From Nitrospira sp. (GTDB lineage Bacteria; Nitrospirota; Nitrospiria; Nitrospirales; Nitrospiraceae), in contig VGXC01000007.1 of assembly GCA_016873495.1 (NCBI GenBank), positions 32,290 to 96,289 of the forward strand: DNA of 64,000 nt. The letters are read 5' to 3'. Each line of letters begins with the position of its first letter. Positions within the stretch are counted from its first letter, which is position 1. Under the pieces are notes generated by a model. It made no database searches and was not told where the DNA came from. It worked only from the letters and a program-made list of their open reading frames with translations. The translations under genes and the position numbers were made by a program. Below are positions 44,149-53,257 of the stretch, piece by piece.

Positions 44149-44243
44149 ACGATGAAAGCAGAAGGCTGAACGATGATTGCGACTGCGTAGAAGTAATGGG
44201 CGATATTTTACACCATTCATCCTTCAGCGTTCATCTTTCATCG
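44149..44243. repeat. heptamer-phased hairpin array (AACGATG / TTCATCC type)
   Basis: Left units AACGATG, AAAGCAG, AAGGCTG, AACGATG; right units TTCATCC, TTCAGCG, TTCATCT, TTCATCG. The halves are complementary and the pgeF stop codon lies in the right arm. Confidence 0.75.
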
Positions 44244-44945
44244 TTTCTTCGAGCGGCGCGTCAGCATGATGCCGCTCACCATCGTACCCCGGGCCGTCCC
44301 TTCGCGACGATAGGAGTGAAAGAGGGTCGGATGGCAGATCGTGCAGGCGTTGACCGTCCGGATGGATGTTCGGTCCGCCCCCATGGCCTGGGCCTGGCGC
44401 AGGAGCAAGCCACGCAAGTCCAACAGCCAGGTTCCCGGGCCCGTCTCCCGCACCGCGAGGGACCAGTCGGGAACACCCTCGCGCAGCTTCGTCAGCACCG
44501 GCTCGTCCACTTCGTAGCAGCAGGAGCCGGCCGAGGGTCCGATGCCGATCCGCAGCGAGCCGGGGTCCGACCCGAACCGCTCCCGCATCACCGCCAGGGT
44601 GCGCGGCAGGATGCCCGCGACGGCGCCCTGCCAGCCCGCATGGATCGCCGCCACGGCCCCCTGACGCGGGTCATGCACCAAGACCGGCACGCAATCGGCT
44701 GTCTTGACCGTAAGCCAGACCTCCCGCTGGTTCGTGACCAGCGCGTCCCATCCACCGGCAAAGGTCTCGCCCGGCTCGACCGGCCGATCCAGCACCAGGG
44801 CATCCGTTCCGTGCACCTGCGTCACCGACACCACGACCGGCGCAGCCCGGTCCGGACGGCCCACCTCATGTCGCGTCCCGAAAAAATGCCGGACGCCTGC
44901 GCGCTCATCGGCGAACGCCGGGACCGTGATGTGTCCCTTGCTCAT
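44238..44945 (-). CDS. pgeF: purine nucleoside phosphorylase/laccase-domain protein PgeF (YfiH)
   Basis: The copper/zinc site is H45 (QVHGTD), C85 (TADCVP) and H102 (IHAGWQG), the family trademark. In E. coli the protein (PgeF) corrects wrong residues in peptidoglycan precursors, and related proteins cleave purine nucleosides. It is in the dcw region, consistent with cell-wall quality control. 235 residues. The ATG follows GGGGAGAAGGG. Confidence 0.88.
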   Translation of the reverse strand: MSKGHITVPAFADERAGVRHFFGTRHEVGRPDRAAPVVVSVTQVHGTDALVLDRPVEPGETFAGGWDALVTNQREVWLTVKTADCVPVLVHDPRQGAVAAIHAGWQGAVAGILPRTLAVMRERFGSDPGSLRIGIGPSAGSCCYEVDEPVLTKLREGVPDWSLAVRETGPGTWLLDLRGLLLRQAQAMGADRTSIRTVNACTICHPTLFHSYRREGTARGTMVSGIMLTRRSKKR

Positions 44946-44964
44946 CCCTTCTCCCCTCACAGCC

Positions 44965-45148
44965 TGGCCGGTCCTCGGCAAGGACTTCACCGAAGGAGCG
45001 GTCAGCCCGACCAAGCCTCTCGGCGAAGGAAAGCCGGAACTGACCGAGGCACCGCGGCATGGCCGCGGCCGCGGGAATTCCGGAAGGCTTCCTCGCCGAG
45101 GGGCTCGGAGGGCAGCTCCGGAGGTGCGGACGCGCCGAGGACCGGCCA
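44965..45148. repeat. ~184-bp palindrome between ftsZ and pgeF
   Basis: The outer 15 bases at 44965-44979 and 45134-45148 are perfect complements, and the inner parts pair imperfectly almost to the centre near 45052-45066. The block ends five bases from the ftsZ stop codon. No other copy is in the window. Confidence 0.75.
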
Positions 45149-45153
45149 TGGCC

Positions 45154-46347
45154 TCAGTCCGCTTGCTTTCTCAGAAACGTGGGCACATCCCACTTCTCGT
45201 TTTCGTCCATGCCCAGGCCCAGCCGCTCCTGTCCTTCCCGCTGCGCGGACAACTTGCGGAGAAAGGTCGGGCGCTCGAGGTTTTTCTTCGGCGCCTCCGC
45301 CGAGGTCTTGGCGCCCACGCCGGCCAGGGCCGGTTGCGGCACACGCACCGTCGTTCGATCGAGTAAGGGTCGCTCCGGCAGACCTGCCTCCTCCCGGTCG
45401 AACCCCGTGGCAATCACGGTCACCACAAATTCTTCGTTCAGCGCTTCGTTGATCACCTGCCCGACGATGATGTTGGCCTCGGGATCGGCCGTTTCGCGGA
45501 TGATCGAGGCCGCCTGGTCCACCTCGTGCAGGGTCATGTTCAGCCCGCCCGTAATGTTGAGCAATACCCCGCGAGCGCCGGCGATGCTCCCGTCCTCCAG
45601 CAGGGGGCTGGAGATGGCTTTCTGCGCCGCCTCGACGGCCCGGGTCTCGCCCCGCGACACGCCCATGCCCATCACGGCCCGACCCGTATAGGTCATGACC
45701 GTGCGCACGTCCGCGAAGTCCACGTTGACGTGGCCCGTCGTAGTGATCACGTCCGCGATGCCCTTGATGGCCTGCAACAACACGTCGTCGGCCACCTTGA
45801 AGGCCTCCAGCATCGAAGTGCTCTTGTCCACAATCTGGAGCAGGCGCTGGTTCGGAATGACGAGCAGCGTGTCCACATGCTTTTTAAGTTCCCGAAGCCC
45901 GTCCTCGGCATGGCTCATCCGCCGGTTGCCTTCGTAGGTGAAGGGCTTGCTCACGACCGCCACGGTCAGAATGCCCAGTTCCTGCGCGATCCCGGCGACG
46001 ACCGGCGCCGCGCCCGTTCCGGTGCCGCCTCCCATGCCGGCCGTGACGAAGACCATCTCGGCCCCCTCCAGGCTCTCCCGGATGCGGTCCTTGCTCTCCA
46101 TCGCCGATTCCCTGCCCACCTCCGGCTTGGCGCCGGCCCCCAGGCCCCTGGTCTTTTCCGGCCCCAGCTGGATTTTGAACGTGGCCATGGAACGGCCCAA
46201 CGCCTGCACGTCGGTATTGGCCGCGATGAACTCGACCCGTCCGAGCCCTGAGCCGATCATCGTATTGATCGCGTTGCAGCCGGCCCCCCCGACCCCGACG
46301 ACCTTGATCCGGACCGGCATGATGTCTTCTTCTTCGAATGAGAACAT
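45154..46347 (-). CDS. ftsZ: cell division protein FtsZ
   Basis: FtsZ is the tubulin-like GTPase of the division ring. The tubulin signature GGGTGTG is at 106-112. The C-terminal peptide that binds FtsA is [12 protein letters not shown] (386-397), after a linker of about 65 residues. 397 residues. It follows ftsA with a heptamer array in between. Confidence 0.96.
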   Translation of the reverse strand: MFSFEEEDIMPVRIKVVGVGGAGCNAINTMIGSGLGRVEFIAANTDVQALGRSMATFKIQLGPEKTRGLGAGAKPEVGRESAMESKDRIRESLEGAEMVFVTAGMGGGTGTGAAPVVAGIAQELGILTVAVVSKPFTYEGNRRMSHAEDGLRELKKHVDTLLVIPNQRLLQIVDKSTSMLEAFKVADDVLLQAIKGIADVITTTGHVNVDFADVRTVMTYTGRAVMGMGVSRGETRAVEAAQKAISSPLLEDGSIAGARGVLLNITGGLNMTLHEVDQAASIIRETADPEANIIVGQVINEALNEEFVVTVIATGFDREEAGLPERPLLDRTTVRVPQPALAGVGAKTSAEAPKKNLERPTFLRKLSAQREGQERLGLGMDENEKWDVPTFLRKQAD

Positions 46348-46370
46348 CGTGCTTCCCTCCTCTTGGAGCG

Positions 46371-46448
46371 TTCAGCCATCAGCTATCAGCTTTCAGCATT
46401 TCGGAACCGCAACGGCTGAAGGCTGACGGCTGGCAAGCTGACGGCTCG
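46371..46448. repeat. heptamer-phased hairpin array (CAGCTAT type) between ftsA and ftsZ
   Basis: Left units CAGCCAT, CAGCTAT, CAGCTTT, CAGCATT; right units GGCTGAA, GGCTGAC, GGCTGGC and others. The array lies between ftsA and ftsZ, where it could affect ftsZ expression. Confidence 0.75.
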
Positions 46449-46449
46449 T

Positions 46450-47682
46450 TTAGAAAAACTCCTGCAACAACTGCCTCATCCGGCCGAAGGCCCGTCCGAC
46501 ACGCCGGCCGCCCCGACCGACCGATTCCAGATCGCCCATGTGATGGCAGGCATGCAGGATGAGGCCGACCGCCGTCGCATGCATCGGCGTCCCCGCGATA
46601 TCCCGCAGCCCGTCTACCCCGGTCGGTACGCCGCGGCGCGCCGGAAGATTCAAGACCCGCTCCGCCGCGTCAGGCATCCCTTCCAACATCGAGGTCCCGC
46701 CTGTGATGACCACCCCGGCCCCCAGCCTCCCGTCGTAGCCGGCATGGTTGATCTCGTCGCGCACCAGCTCGAACATCTCCTCGACGCGCGGCTCGATGAC
46801 CAGCGCCAGTTCCCGCCGCGGAATGCTTCTGGCCGGACGGTCCCCCGCGCTCGGCACCTCGACCATGTCGCCGTCGCCGACCAGGTCCACCCGCGCAATC
46901 CCGTGCTTGATCTTGATCTTCTCCGCCTCGGTCTGGGAAGTCAGCAGGCCGATCGCGATATCCTTCGTCAAATTTTGGCCGCCAATTGGCAGGACCGCCG
47001 TGTGCCGGATGCTCCCATCCACGAAGATCGCCAGGTCGGTCGTCCCGCCGCCCAGATCCACCATCACCACGCCAAGGTCACGCTCCTCGCTGCTCAGCAC
47101 CGCCTCGCTGGAGGCCAGCGGTTGCAGCACGATTTCCACCACGTCCAGGCCGGCCCGGTTCACGCTCTTGCTGATGTTCTGGACCGAGGTGACCGCCCCG
47201 GTGATGATGTGGGCCTCCACGGCCAGCCTGGCCCCGGACATGCCCAACGGTTCCCGCACCCCATCCTGGTCGTCCACCACGAATTCCCGGGGAATCACGT
47301 GCAGGATTTCCCGCCCCGGCTCGATCATGATGCCGGCCCGCACCTGCTCCATCACCCGGTCCACGTCCTGGCGGGTCACCTCCTGCCGCTTCAGCGCGAG
47401 CACCCCGCGCGCCTGGGCCACGGAGATATGGCTGCCGGCGATGCCCGTGTAGACGGCGTTGATCTGGCCGCCGGTCATCAACTCGGCTTCTTCCACGGCC
47501 TTCTTGATGGAGTCCACCGTCAGGTCGATATCGACCACGACCCCCTTCTTGAGCCCGCGGGACGGGCTGGAGCCCACGCCGATGATGTTGACGGTCCCGT
47601 CCTCGGTCATTTCCGCGACGACCGCGCAAATCTTCGTCGTGCCGATATCCAGCCCGACCACTACGTGATCACGTCTCCCCAC
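46450..47682 (-). CDS. ftsA: cell division protein FtsA
   Basis: FtsA is the actin-like membrane tether of FtsZ. GLDIGTTKICAVV at the start and VDLGGGTTDLAIF are the phosphate motifs. The C-terminus (MRQLLQEFF) is an amphipathic membrane-binding end. 410 residues; GTG start with GGGGGTGACC upstream. Confidence 0.95.
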   Translation of the reverse strand: MGRRDHVVVGLDIGTTKICAVVAEMTEDGTVNIIGVGSSPSRGLKKGVVVDIDLTVDSIKKAVEEAELMTGGQINAVYTGIAGSHISVAQARGVLALKRQEVTRQDVDRVMEQVRAGIMIEPGREILHVIPREFVVDDQDGVREPLGMSGARLAVEAHIITGAVTSVQNISKSVNRAGLDVVEIVLQPLASSEAVLSSEERDLGVVMVDLGGGTTDLAIFVDGSIRHTAVLPIGGQNLTKDIAIGLLTSQTEAEKIKIKHGIARVDLVGDGDMVEVPSAGDRPARSIPRRELALVIEPRVEEMFELVRDEINHAGYDGRLGAGVVITGGTSMLEGMPDAAERVLNLPARRGVPTGVDGLRDIAGTPMHATAVGLILHACHHMGDLESVGRGGRRVGRAFGRMRQLLQEFF

Positions 47683-47688
47683 AGTCGG

Positions 47689-48555
47689 TCACCCCCTTTC
47701 GCGAACGATCACCTTGCCCGGATAGCGCAAGTCGATCTCGTGCTTTGGATTTGCCTGCTCGTCGCCGACGCTGACGTGCAGCGTCCGGTCGATCTTGCGA
47801 TACCGTTCCCATTTTTCCTCGAACGACGCAGGCCCGAACTGAAACCGCAGGCCTTGCACGTAGGCCACGGCGTTCTCCGGATTGCCCAAGTCGATCTCCG
47901 GCAGCCCGTCGAACTCATCGCCCAGCAGACCGGCCAGCCGGATCCCGTTCCGCACCAACTGACGGGCCCGGTCGTCCCCTTGCATCACACGATCCGGGTC
48001 CACCCCGATCAGAATCGGAAACTCGGCGCCTTCCAGCACGGACAGAGGCGTCAAGACCTGGCCTTCCTTGTCCAGCAATAGCGCCGAGGATGAGGACCTC
48101 AGCATGGCCACAGGCTGACGCTCGACCAAAACCACGATCAACCGGTGGGGCAACGAACGGGTCACGGAGGCCTGTTTGATCCAGGGGTGCGTCAAGAGCC
48201 GTTCGCCCAGGACCGCGGGATCGGCCGACCACAGCGTCTCTCCCGGTTGCAGCCCCAGCCGCTCCAGGACTTCCTCCCGCGACAAGTGCTGGATGCCCGC
48301 AATCGTGACCTCTCGAACCTCCAGCCAATCGTGCAGGATCGGCTGGGCTTGCCGATAGGCCTGCCACCCGCCCCAGCCGATCGCGCCTGCGACAAGGAGG
48401 CTCAGACCGGCCCACCCGATCCACTTACCCAAACGCCCCAGCTTGGCGGACGGCCGCCAGCGGGATGCCGACCGACCGGTCCGCCTGGGGGCCCACATCG
48501 GCCGGGCGGTCCTCACTCGCTGCCTGGCGCCCTTCCACCGCTTCGTCGGCCTCAT
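47689..48555 (-). CDS. ftsQ: cell division protein FtsQ
   Basis: A basic N-terminus, one membrane helix (about 46-68), a POTRA domain (about 80-150) and the FtsQ domain follow in order. FtsQ bridges early and late division proteins. 288 residues. It overlaps ddl by four bases. Confidence 0.88.
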   Translation of the reverse strand: MRPTKRWKGARQRVRTARPMWAPRRTGRSASRWRPSAKLGRLGKWIGWAGLSLLVAGAIGWGGWQAYRQAQPILHDWLEVREVTIAGIQHLSREEVLERLGLQPGETLWSADPAVLGERLLTHPWIKQASVTRSLPHRLIVVLVERQPVAMLRSSSSALLLDKEGQVLTPLSVLEGAEFPILIGVDPDRVMQGDDRARQLVRNGIRLAGLLGDEFDGLPEIDLGNPENAVAYVQGLRFQFGPASFEEKWERYRKIDRTLHVSVGDEQANPKHEIDLRYPGKVIVRERG

Positions 48556-49622
48556 CGTGCCTTTCCTCCTCCCCCCATAGCGCGGAGCGCAGGCAAGGCA
48601 GCCCGGCGAGCGGCTTGGCCGGCGGCCGCACGGGCGAGGGCGGACCGGAGGATCAACTCGGTCAAGGCGTCATAGTCCAACCCCGCTTGCGCGGCGGCCA
48701 TCGGCAGGAGACTGGTCTCGGTCATGCCGGGGATCGTATTGATTTCGAGCACATAAGGCTTGCCCCGGTGGGTCACGCGAAAATCCACCCGCGCCGCCCC
48801 ATCGCAGCCGACGGCCCGATAGGTCCGGAGGGCCAAATCCTTTAACAGTCGGGCCAGTTTCGGCTTGAGCGGAGCCGGGCAGAGGTAGCGCGTGCGGCCC
48901 TTCGTATACTTGGCCGCATAATCGTAGAACCCGCCCGGCGCTACGATCTCGACGGCAGGCAGCGCCAGGGTCTTGCCGGTATCGCCCAACACCGACACAC
49001 CGATCTCACGTCCGGGAATGTAGGCCTCTACAAGCGCCTCCTCGTCGTAAGCATGGGCGCGACGAAGCGCGGAACGCCAGTCGGAGCGCCGACGCACGAT
49101 CGAGACCCCGATCGTGGAGCCCTCCGACGCCGGCTTCACCACCAGCGGCAGCGGCAGGCCGGCCGGCAACCCGGCGGACCGGCCCTGTTCGCGCCGGATC
49201 ACCGTGCCCTCCGCGACGGGGATACCGGCATAGGCCAGCAGGGCCTTCGTCGCCACCTTGTGCATGCCGATCGCGCTCGCTCGCACACCCGATCCCGTGT
49301 AGGGCATCCCGATGGATTCCAGCAACCCCTGCACCGTCCCGTCTTCTCCACCGGGACCATGCAGCGCCAGGAACACCATGTCTACCCGCTTGGCCTTCAG
49401 CTGCTGCACCAAGGATTGGGTCACGTCGATGGCCACGGCCTCGTAGCCGCGACACAGGAGCGCCCGGTGCACCGCCAGTCCGGTTCGCAGCGACACCTCC
49501 CGCTCGGAAGACTGCCCCCCCATCAGGACGCCGATGCGCGCCTTGGTCAAGGGACGGTGAGGCGTGGTGGGTGATGGGTGATGCGTCCTGAGTTTCCTTC
49601 TAGTTTCTTTTCTACTGCCCAT
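48552..49622 (-). CDS. ddl: D-alanine-D-alanine ligase
   Basis: Ddl makes D-Ala-D-Ala for lipid II. GGQSSEREVSL, VKPASEGSTIGV and EINTIPGMTETSL are standard. The first 25 or so residues (MGSRKETRRK, then a His/Pro-rich stretch) come from a heptamer array and look like an added extension; the core begins near ARIGVLMGG. A TTG start at 49550 is the alternative. The C-terminus also has an extra Ala/Arg-rich tail. Confidence 0.9.
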   Translation of the reverse strand: MGSRKETRRKLRTHHPSPTTPHRPLTKARIGVLMGGQSSEREVSLRTGLAVHRALLCRGYEAVAIDVTQSLVQQLKAKRVDMVFLALHGPGGEDGTVQGLLESIGMPYTGSGVRASAIGMHKVATKALLAYAGIPVAEGTVIRREQGRSAGLPAGLPLPLVVKPASEGSTIGVSIVRRRSDWRSALRRAHAYDEEALVEAYIPGREIGVSVLGDTGKTLALPAVEIVAPGGFYDYAAKYTKGRTRYLCPAPLKPKLARLLKDLALRTYRAVGCDGAARVDFRVTHRGKPYVLEINTIPGMTETSLLPMAAAQAGLDYDALTELILRSALARAAAGQAARRAALPALRAMGGGGKAR

Positions 49623-49652
49623 CACTCCTCACTCATCGCCCATCACTATTTT
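49562..49652. repeat. heptamer-phased hairpin array (GTGATGG / CCATCAC type) at the ddl start
   Basis: Left units GTGGTGG, GTGATGG, GTGATGC; right units GCCCATC, ACTCCTC, ACTCATC, GCCCATC. It supplies the putative start codon and first residues of ddl. Confidence 0.75.
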
Positions 49653-49654
49653 CT

Positions 49655-50644
49655 TCACGGTTGGCCTACGATTTTGAGTTCCAACTCCAGCGTAATTCCC
49701 GTCTGCTCTTGCACCGCGCGACCGACTTGCTTGATCAGGGTGATCACGTCGGCGGCTCGCGCCTGTCCCAGATTGACTACGAAGTTGGCATGTTTCTCCG
49801 ACACCTGAGCGTCGCCGACCCGGGCGCCCTTCATGCCAGCCGCCTCGATCACACGCCCGGCCGCGTCGTTCGGAGGATTCTTAAATACGCAGCCGGCGCT
49901 GGGCTGGGCCAGGGGCTGGGTATCCCGACGATGATGCAAATAGTCCTTCACCACGGTCTCGATCTGTTCTCGGCTACCGGGCCGGAGCTGCAGCCAGGCC
50001 CCGGCCACAATGCCGCGCGGCAGCTTGGCGCGCCGGTAGGTGAACCGGATGGCCGAGGCCGGCACGTCCAGGATTTTTCCCTTCGGGTCCACCAGGCGAA
50101 CCGCCTTCAGTACTTGCCGCATCTCCCCCAATCTGGTCCCGGCGTTCATCACGACCGACCCGCCCAGGGTGCCGGGAATCCCGGCGGCCCATTCGAGCCC
50201 GGTCAACGATCGAGTGATGGCATGTTTCATCAACGTCGGCATGCCCACGCCGCCTTCCGCATAGACCACGGAATCCGGCTCGTCGCGGATCGCCGTGAGC
50301 TTCGCCAAACTCACCACCAGGCCGCGGATGCCCCGATCGCGCACCAGCAGATTCGTCCCCCCCAGCACGAAGATCGGTACCTTCGCGGCCTTGGCCTGAC
50401 CGACGAGCCGGCCCAAATCATCAACATCGGTGGGAAAGCACAACACATCGGCCGGCCCGCCGATGTGAAACGACGTCAGATCCCGCAGCGAGGCATTGAA
50501 TCGGACCTCTCCACGCAGACCGGCCACGGCCGCATGCAGGTCTCTGGCCTGAGCCCCCTTGCGAGCCGGCCCGGACGCGATCGCCTTGGGCCCCGGACTC
50601 AGCCCCTGTCTGCCGCCGTCTCGCATCACGACCTCCGCGATCAT
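49655..50644 (-). CDS. murB: UDP-N-acetylenolpyruvoylglucosamine reductase
   Basis: MurB is the FAD-dependent reductase making UDP-MurNAc. [21 protein letters not shown] (here [11 protein letters not shown]), [17 protein letters not shown] ([13 protein letters not shown]) and SAGCVFKNP are present. 329 residues with a longer N-terminus than usual. ATG overlaps the murC stop by four bases. Confidence 0.95.
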   Translation of the reverse strand: MIAEVVMRDGGRQGLSPGPKAIASGPARKGAQARDLHAAVAGLRGEVRFNASLRDLTSFHIGGPADVLCFPTDVDDLGRLVGQAKAAKVPIFVLGGTNLLVRDRGIRGLVVSLAKLTAIRDEPDSVVYAEGGVGMPTLMKHAITRSLTGLEWAAGIPGTLGGSVVMNAGTRLGEMRQVLKAVRLVDPKGKILDVPASAIRFTYRRAKLPRGIVAGAWLQLRPGSREQIETVVKDYLHHRRDTQPLAQPSAGCVFKNPPNDAAGRVIEAAGMKGARVGDAQVSEKHANFVVNLGQARAADVITLIKQVGRAVQEQTGITLELELKIVGQP

Positions 50645-52020
50645 AGCCGCTCCAGCAACCCCGGACCGGCCTTCCAGATATCGCCCGCGCCGAGCGTAAT
50701 CACCAGATCGCCCGGCTGGACTTCCGCCCTGACCTGCTCGGTCAATTGTTCTTTCCGCTCCACCCACCGGACGGCCGGATGGCCGGTAACCCGAATGGCC
50801 GCCGCAAGCTTCTCGCCGGTGATGCCGGGAATCGCCGCCTCGCCGGCCGGGTAGATATCGGTGACGAACAGGAGATCGGACTGGCCGAAGGCCTGGGCGA
50901 ACTCCTCCATCAGGTCGCGCGTGCGCGTGTAGCGATGGGGCTGAAAGAGCACGACCAGCCGGCGCTGCCACCCTTGCTTGGCGGCGGCCAGCGTTGCCTT
51001 GATCTCGCTCGGATGGTGGCCGTAATCGTCCACGACCATCACCCCGCCTTTTTCGCCGCGCAGCTGGAAGCGCCGCTCGACCCCGGCGAAGGAGGCCAGC
51101 CCCTTGCGGATTAAATCCACCGGCACATCCAGCTCGATGCCGATGGCGATGGCGACCAGCGCATTGCTCACGTTATGGACGCCCGGAATGGAAATCCGGA
51201 ACGGCCCCAAATTCTTGTCGCGGTGATAGGCCCGGAACTCCGATTCCCACTGGTTCGCCGTAATGTCGCTCGCGCGGAAGTCCGGCACCGGCTGCCCCGG
51301 CCGCTCCTGCAACCCGTAGGTCTGGTAACGCTTGACCACCTGCGGCAGCAAGGCGCGGATCCGTTCGTTGTCGGCGCAGAGCACCGCGAGTCCGTAGAAG
51401 GGCACGCGGTTGACGAATTCCAGGAAGCTGCCCTCCAGCCGCTCCATCGTGCCATAGTGCTCCAGATGCTCCTTGTCGATGTTGGTCACGGCGACGACCG
51501 AGGGCGACAGCTTGAGGAACGACCCGTCGCTCTCATCCGCCTCGGCCACCAGCAGATCGCCGCGCCCCAGCCGGGCGTGGCTGCCCAGCGCGTTGACTTT
51601 TCCGCCGATCACTACCGTCGGGTCCAGCCCGGCCTGCGCCAGCACGGCCGCCACCATGGAGGTCGTCGTGGTCTTGCCGTGCGCGCCGGCGATGGCGATC
51701 CCGTACTTCAGGCGCATCAACTCGGCCAGCATCTCGGCGCGGGGAATGACCGGGATGACCTTCGCGCGGGCGGCCACCACCTCCGGATTGGTCGGCGCCA
51801 CGGCCGACGAAATGACCACCACCTGCGCATCGCCCACGTTGGCCGCGTCGTGCCCGATGAAGATCCGCCCGCCCAATTCCTCCAGACGCTTCACCGTTTC
51901 CGAATAATTCAAATCGGAGCCCGTCACCTTGTAGCCGAGCGTCAAAAGCACCTCGGCGATTCCGCTCATGCCGGAGCCTCCGATCCCGACCAGGTGAATG
52001 TGTTGAATCTTCCTGAACAT
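50641..52020 (-). CDS. murC: UDP-N-acetylmuramate-L-alanine ligase
   Basis: MurC adds L-Ala to UDP-MurNAc. The dinucleotide-like start [12 protein letters not shown] is at 9-20 and the ATP motif [10 protein letters not shown] at 111-120. 459 residues. An open frame of about 80 codons precedes the ATG but has no support; GGGTGGGACC lies just upstream of the chosen start. Confidence 0.96.
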   Translation of the reverse strand: MFRKIQHIHLVGIGGSGMSGIAEVLLTLGYKVTGSDLNYSETVKRLEELGGRIFIGHDAANVGDAQVVVISSAVAPTNPEVVAARAKVIPVIPRAEMLAELMRLKYGIAIAGAHGKTTTTSMVAAVLAQAGLDPTVVIGGKVNALGSHARLGRGDLLVAEADESDGSFLKLSPSVVAVTNIDKEHLEHYGTMERLEGSFLEFVNRVPFYGLAVLCADNERIRALLPQVVKRYQTYGLQERPGQPVPDFRASDITANQWESEFRAYHRDKNLGPFRISIPGVHNVSNALVAIAIGIELDVPVDLIRKGLASFAGVERRFQLRGEKGGVMVVDDYGHHPSEIKATLAAAKQGWQRRLVVLFQPHRYTRTRDLMEEFAQAFGQSDLLFVTDIYPAGEAAIPGITGEKLAAAIRVTGHPAVRWVERKEQLTEQVRAEVQPGDLVITLGAGDIWKAGPGLLERL

Positions 52021-52102
52021 CGTCGGTCCCACCCGAACGCTCACTCCGTTCCGTCTGGCGGACGGCTCGCCCGAACCAAACCTGTCCGGACGAAGGCTCT
52101 GC

Positions 52103-53257
52103 TCACGACCTGGTTGCTCCAAGAGGTTGGTTGATCCCATTCCGTCCCTCCACGAGTCTCCGGCACATCGCCACGATGGCTTCGGACGCATCGGGTCGCG
52201 CCAGGGCCGCGCTCCGCTCCCCCATCGCACGCAGACGACCGGCATCGGACAGTAAGGCTGCAATCTGGTTCGCCAACGAGGTCCCCGTGAGTTCGGATTG
52301 TCTCAGCAAGACCGCCGCTCCGGCCTGCTCCATCACCAGCGCATTCTTCTCTTGATGCTGATAGATCGCCGTCGGCAGCGGCACCAAAACGGCCGGCTTG
52401 CCGCAGGCGGACAATTCAGCCAGCGTGATCGCCCCGGCGCGCGACACCACCAGGTCGGCAGATCGCAGCGCCCTCGGCATGTCATAGATAAACGGCGTCA
52501 CCTCCGCCTCCAGCCCGGCCGCTTCATAGGCGGCGCGCACGGATGCATAATCCGCCTCGCCGGTCTGATGAGCGATGACCAACCGATCCTTCATGCCCCG
52601 TACATGAGGCAGGGCCTCCACCATCGCCTGATTGATCGCATGGGCTCCCTGGCTGCCGCCGAACACCAGAAGGCGGAAGGCAGAAGGCGGATGGCTTGCT
52701 GCTGGCTGCATTCTGCCCTCTGCTTTCTGCCTACTGTCTTCCGCCTTCTCCAAAAATTCCCGCCGGATCGGCATCCCCGTAACCCGGACCTTGGCGGACG
52801 CAAACGAGCCGGCCGCCGCCTCATAGGAGAGAAACACAAGGTCGGCCAGGGGTCCCGTCGCCTTGTTCGCCAATCCCGGATAGGCATTCGGCTCCAACAA
52901 TACCCGGCGGATTCGCAGCAACCAGGCCGCCAGGATCACCGGCGGACTGCTGTATCCCCCGACGCCGACGACCAGGTCGGCCCGCCGCGCACGCAGGATC
53001 GCCACTGCCTGCCGGACCGCCACCGGCAAGGACAGGAGCGCCAGGACCGCCTGCCGCCAGCTCCGCCCCATCACCGGCTTGGCCGCAATCATCTGCAATT
53101 CGAACCCCTCATGCGGGAGCACCTTGCTTTCGATTCCTCTGGCCGTTCCGACGAACAAGACCTCCGTGGCCTGGTCCTGACGAAGAAACTCGCGGGCCAA
53201 GGCCACCGCCGGATACAGGTGGCCGCCGGTTCCCCCGGCCGCAATGACAATCCTCAT
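52103..53257 (-). CDS. murG: UDP-GlcNAc:undecaprenyl-pyrophosphoryl-MurNAc-pentapeptide transferase
   Basis: MurG makes lipid [14 protein letters not shown] near the start and [12 protein letters not shown] in the second domain identify it. 384 residues. Between the domains (about residues 168-196) there is an extra segment starting [13 protein letters not shown], encoded by a heptamer array inserted in frame. The start ATG overlaps ftsW by four bases. Confidence 0.95.
   Translation of the reverse strand: MRIVIAAGGTGGHLYPAVALAREFLRQDQATEVLFVGTARGIESKVLPHEGFELQMIAAKPVMGRSWRQAVLALLSLPVAVRQAVAILRARRADLVVGVGGYSSPPVILAAWLLRIRRVLLEPNAYPGLANKATGPLADLVFLSYEAAAGSFASAKVRVTGMPIRREFLEKAEDSRQKAEGRMQPAASHPPSAFRLLVFGGSQGAHAINQAMVEALPHVRGMKDRLVIAHQTGEADYASVRAAYEAAGLEAEVTPFIYDMPRALRSADLVVSRAGAITLAELSACGKPAVLVPLPTAIYQHQEKNALVMEQAGAAVLLRQSELTGTSLANQIAALLSDAGRLRAMGERSAALARPDASEAIVAMCRRLVEGRNGINQPLGATRS
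52668..52752. repeat. heptamer-phased hairpin array inside murG (GGCAGAA / CTGCTTT type)
   Basis: Left units GGCGGAA, GGCAGAA, GGCGGAT; right units CTGCCCT, CTGCTTT, CTGCCTA, CTGTCTT, CCGCCTT. It is in frame with murG and codes for the interdomain insert. Confidence 0.8.

Noticed and set aside
51961..52263. N-terminal extension of murC by about 80 codons
   Set aside because: No ribosome-binding site and no family similarity; the Rossmann motif follows directly after the inner ATG.
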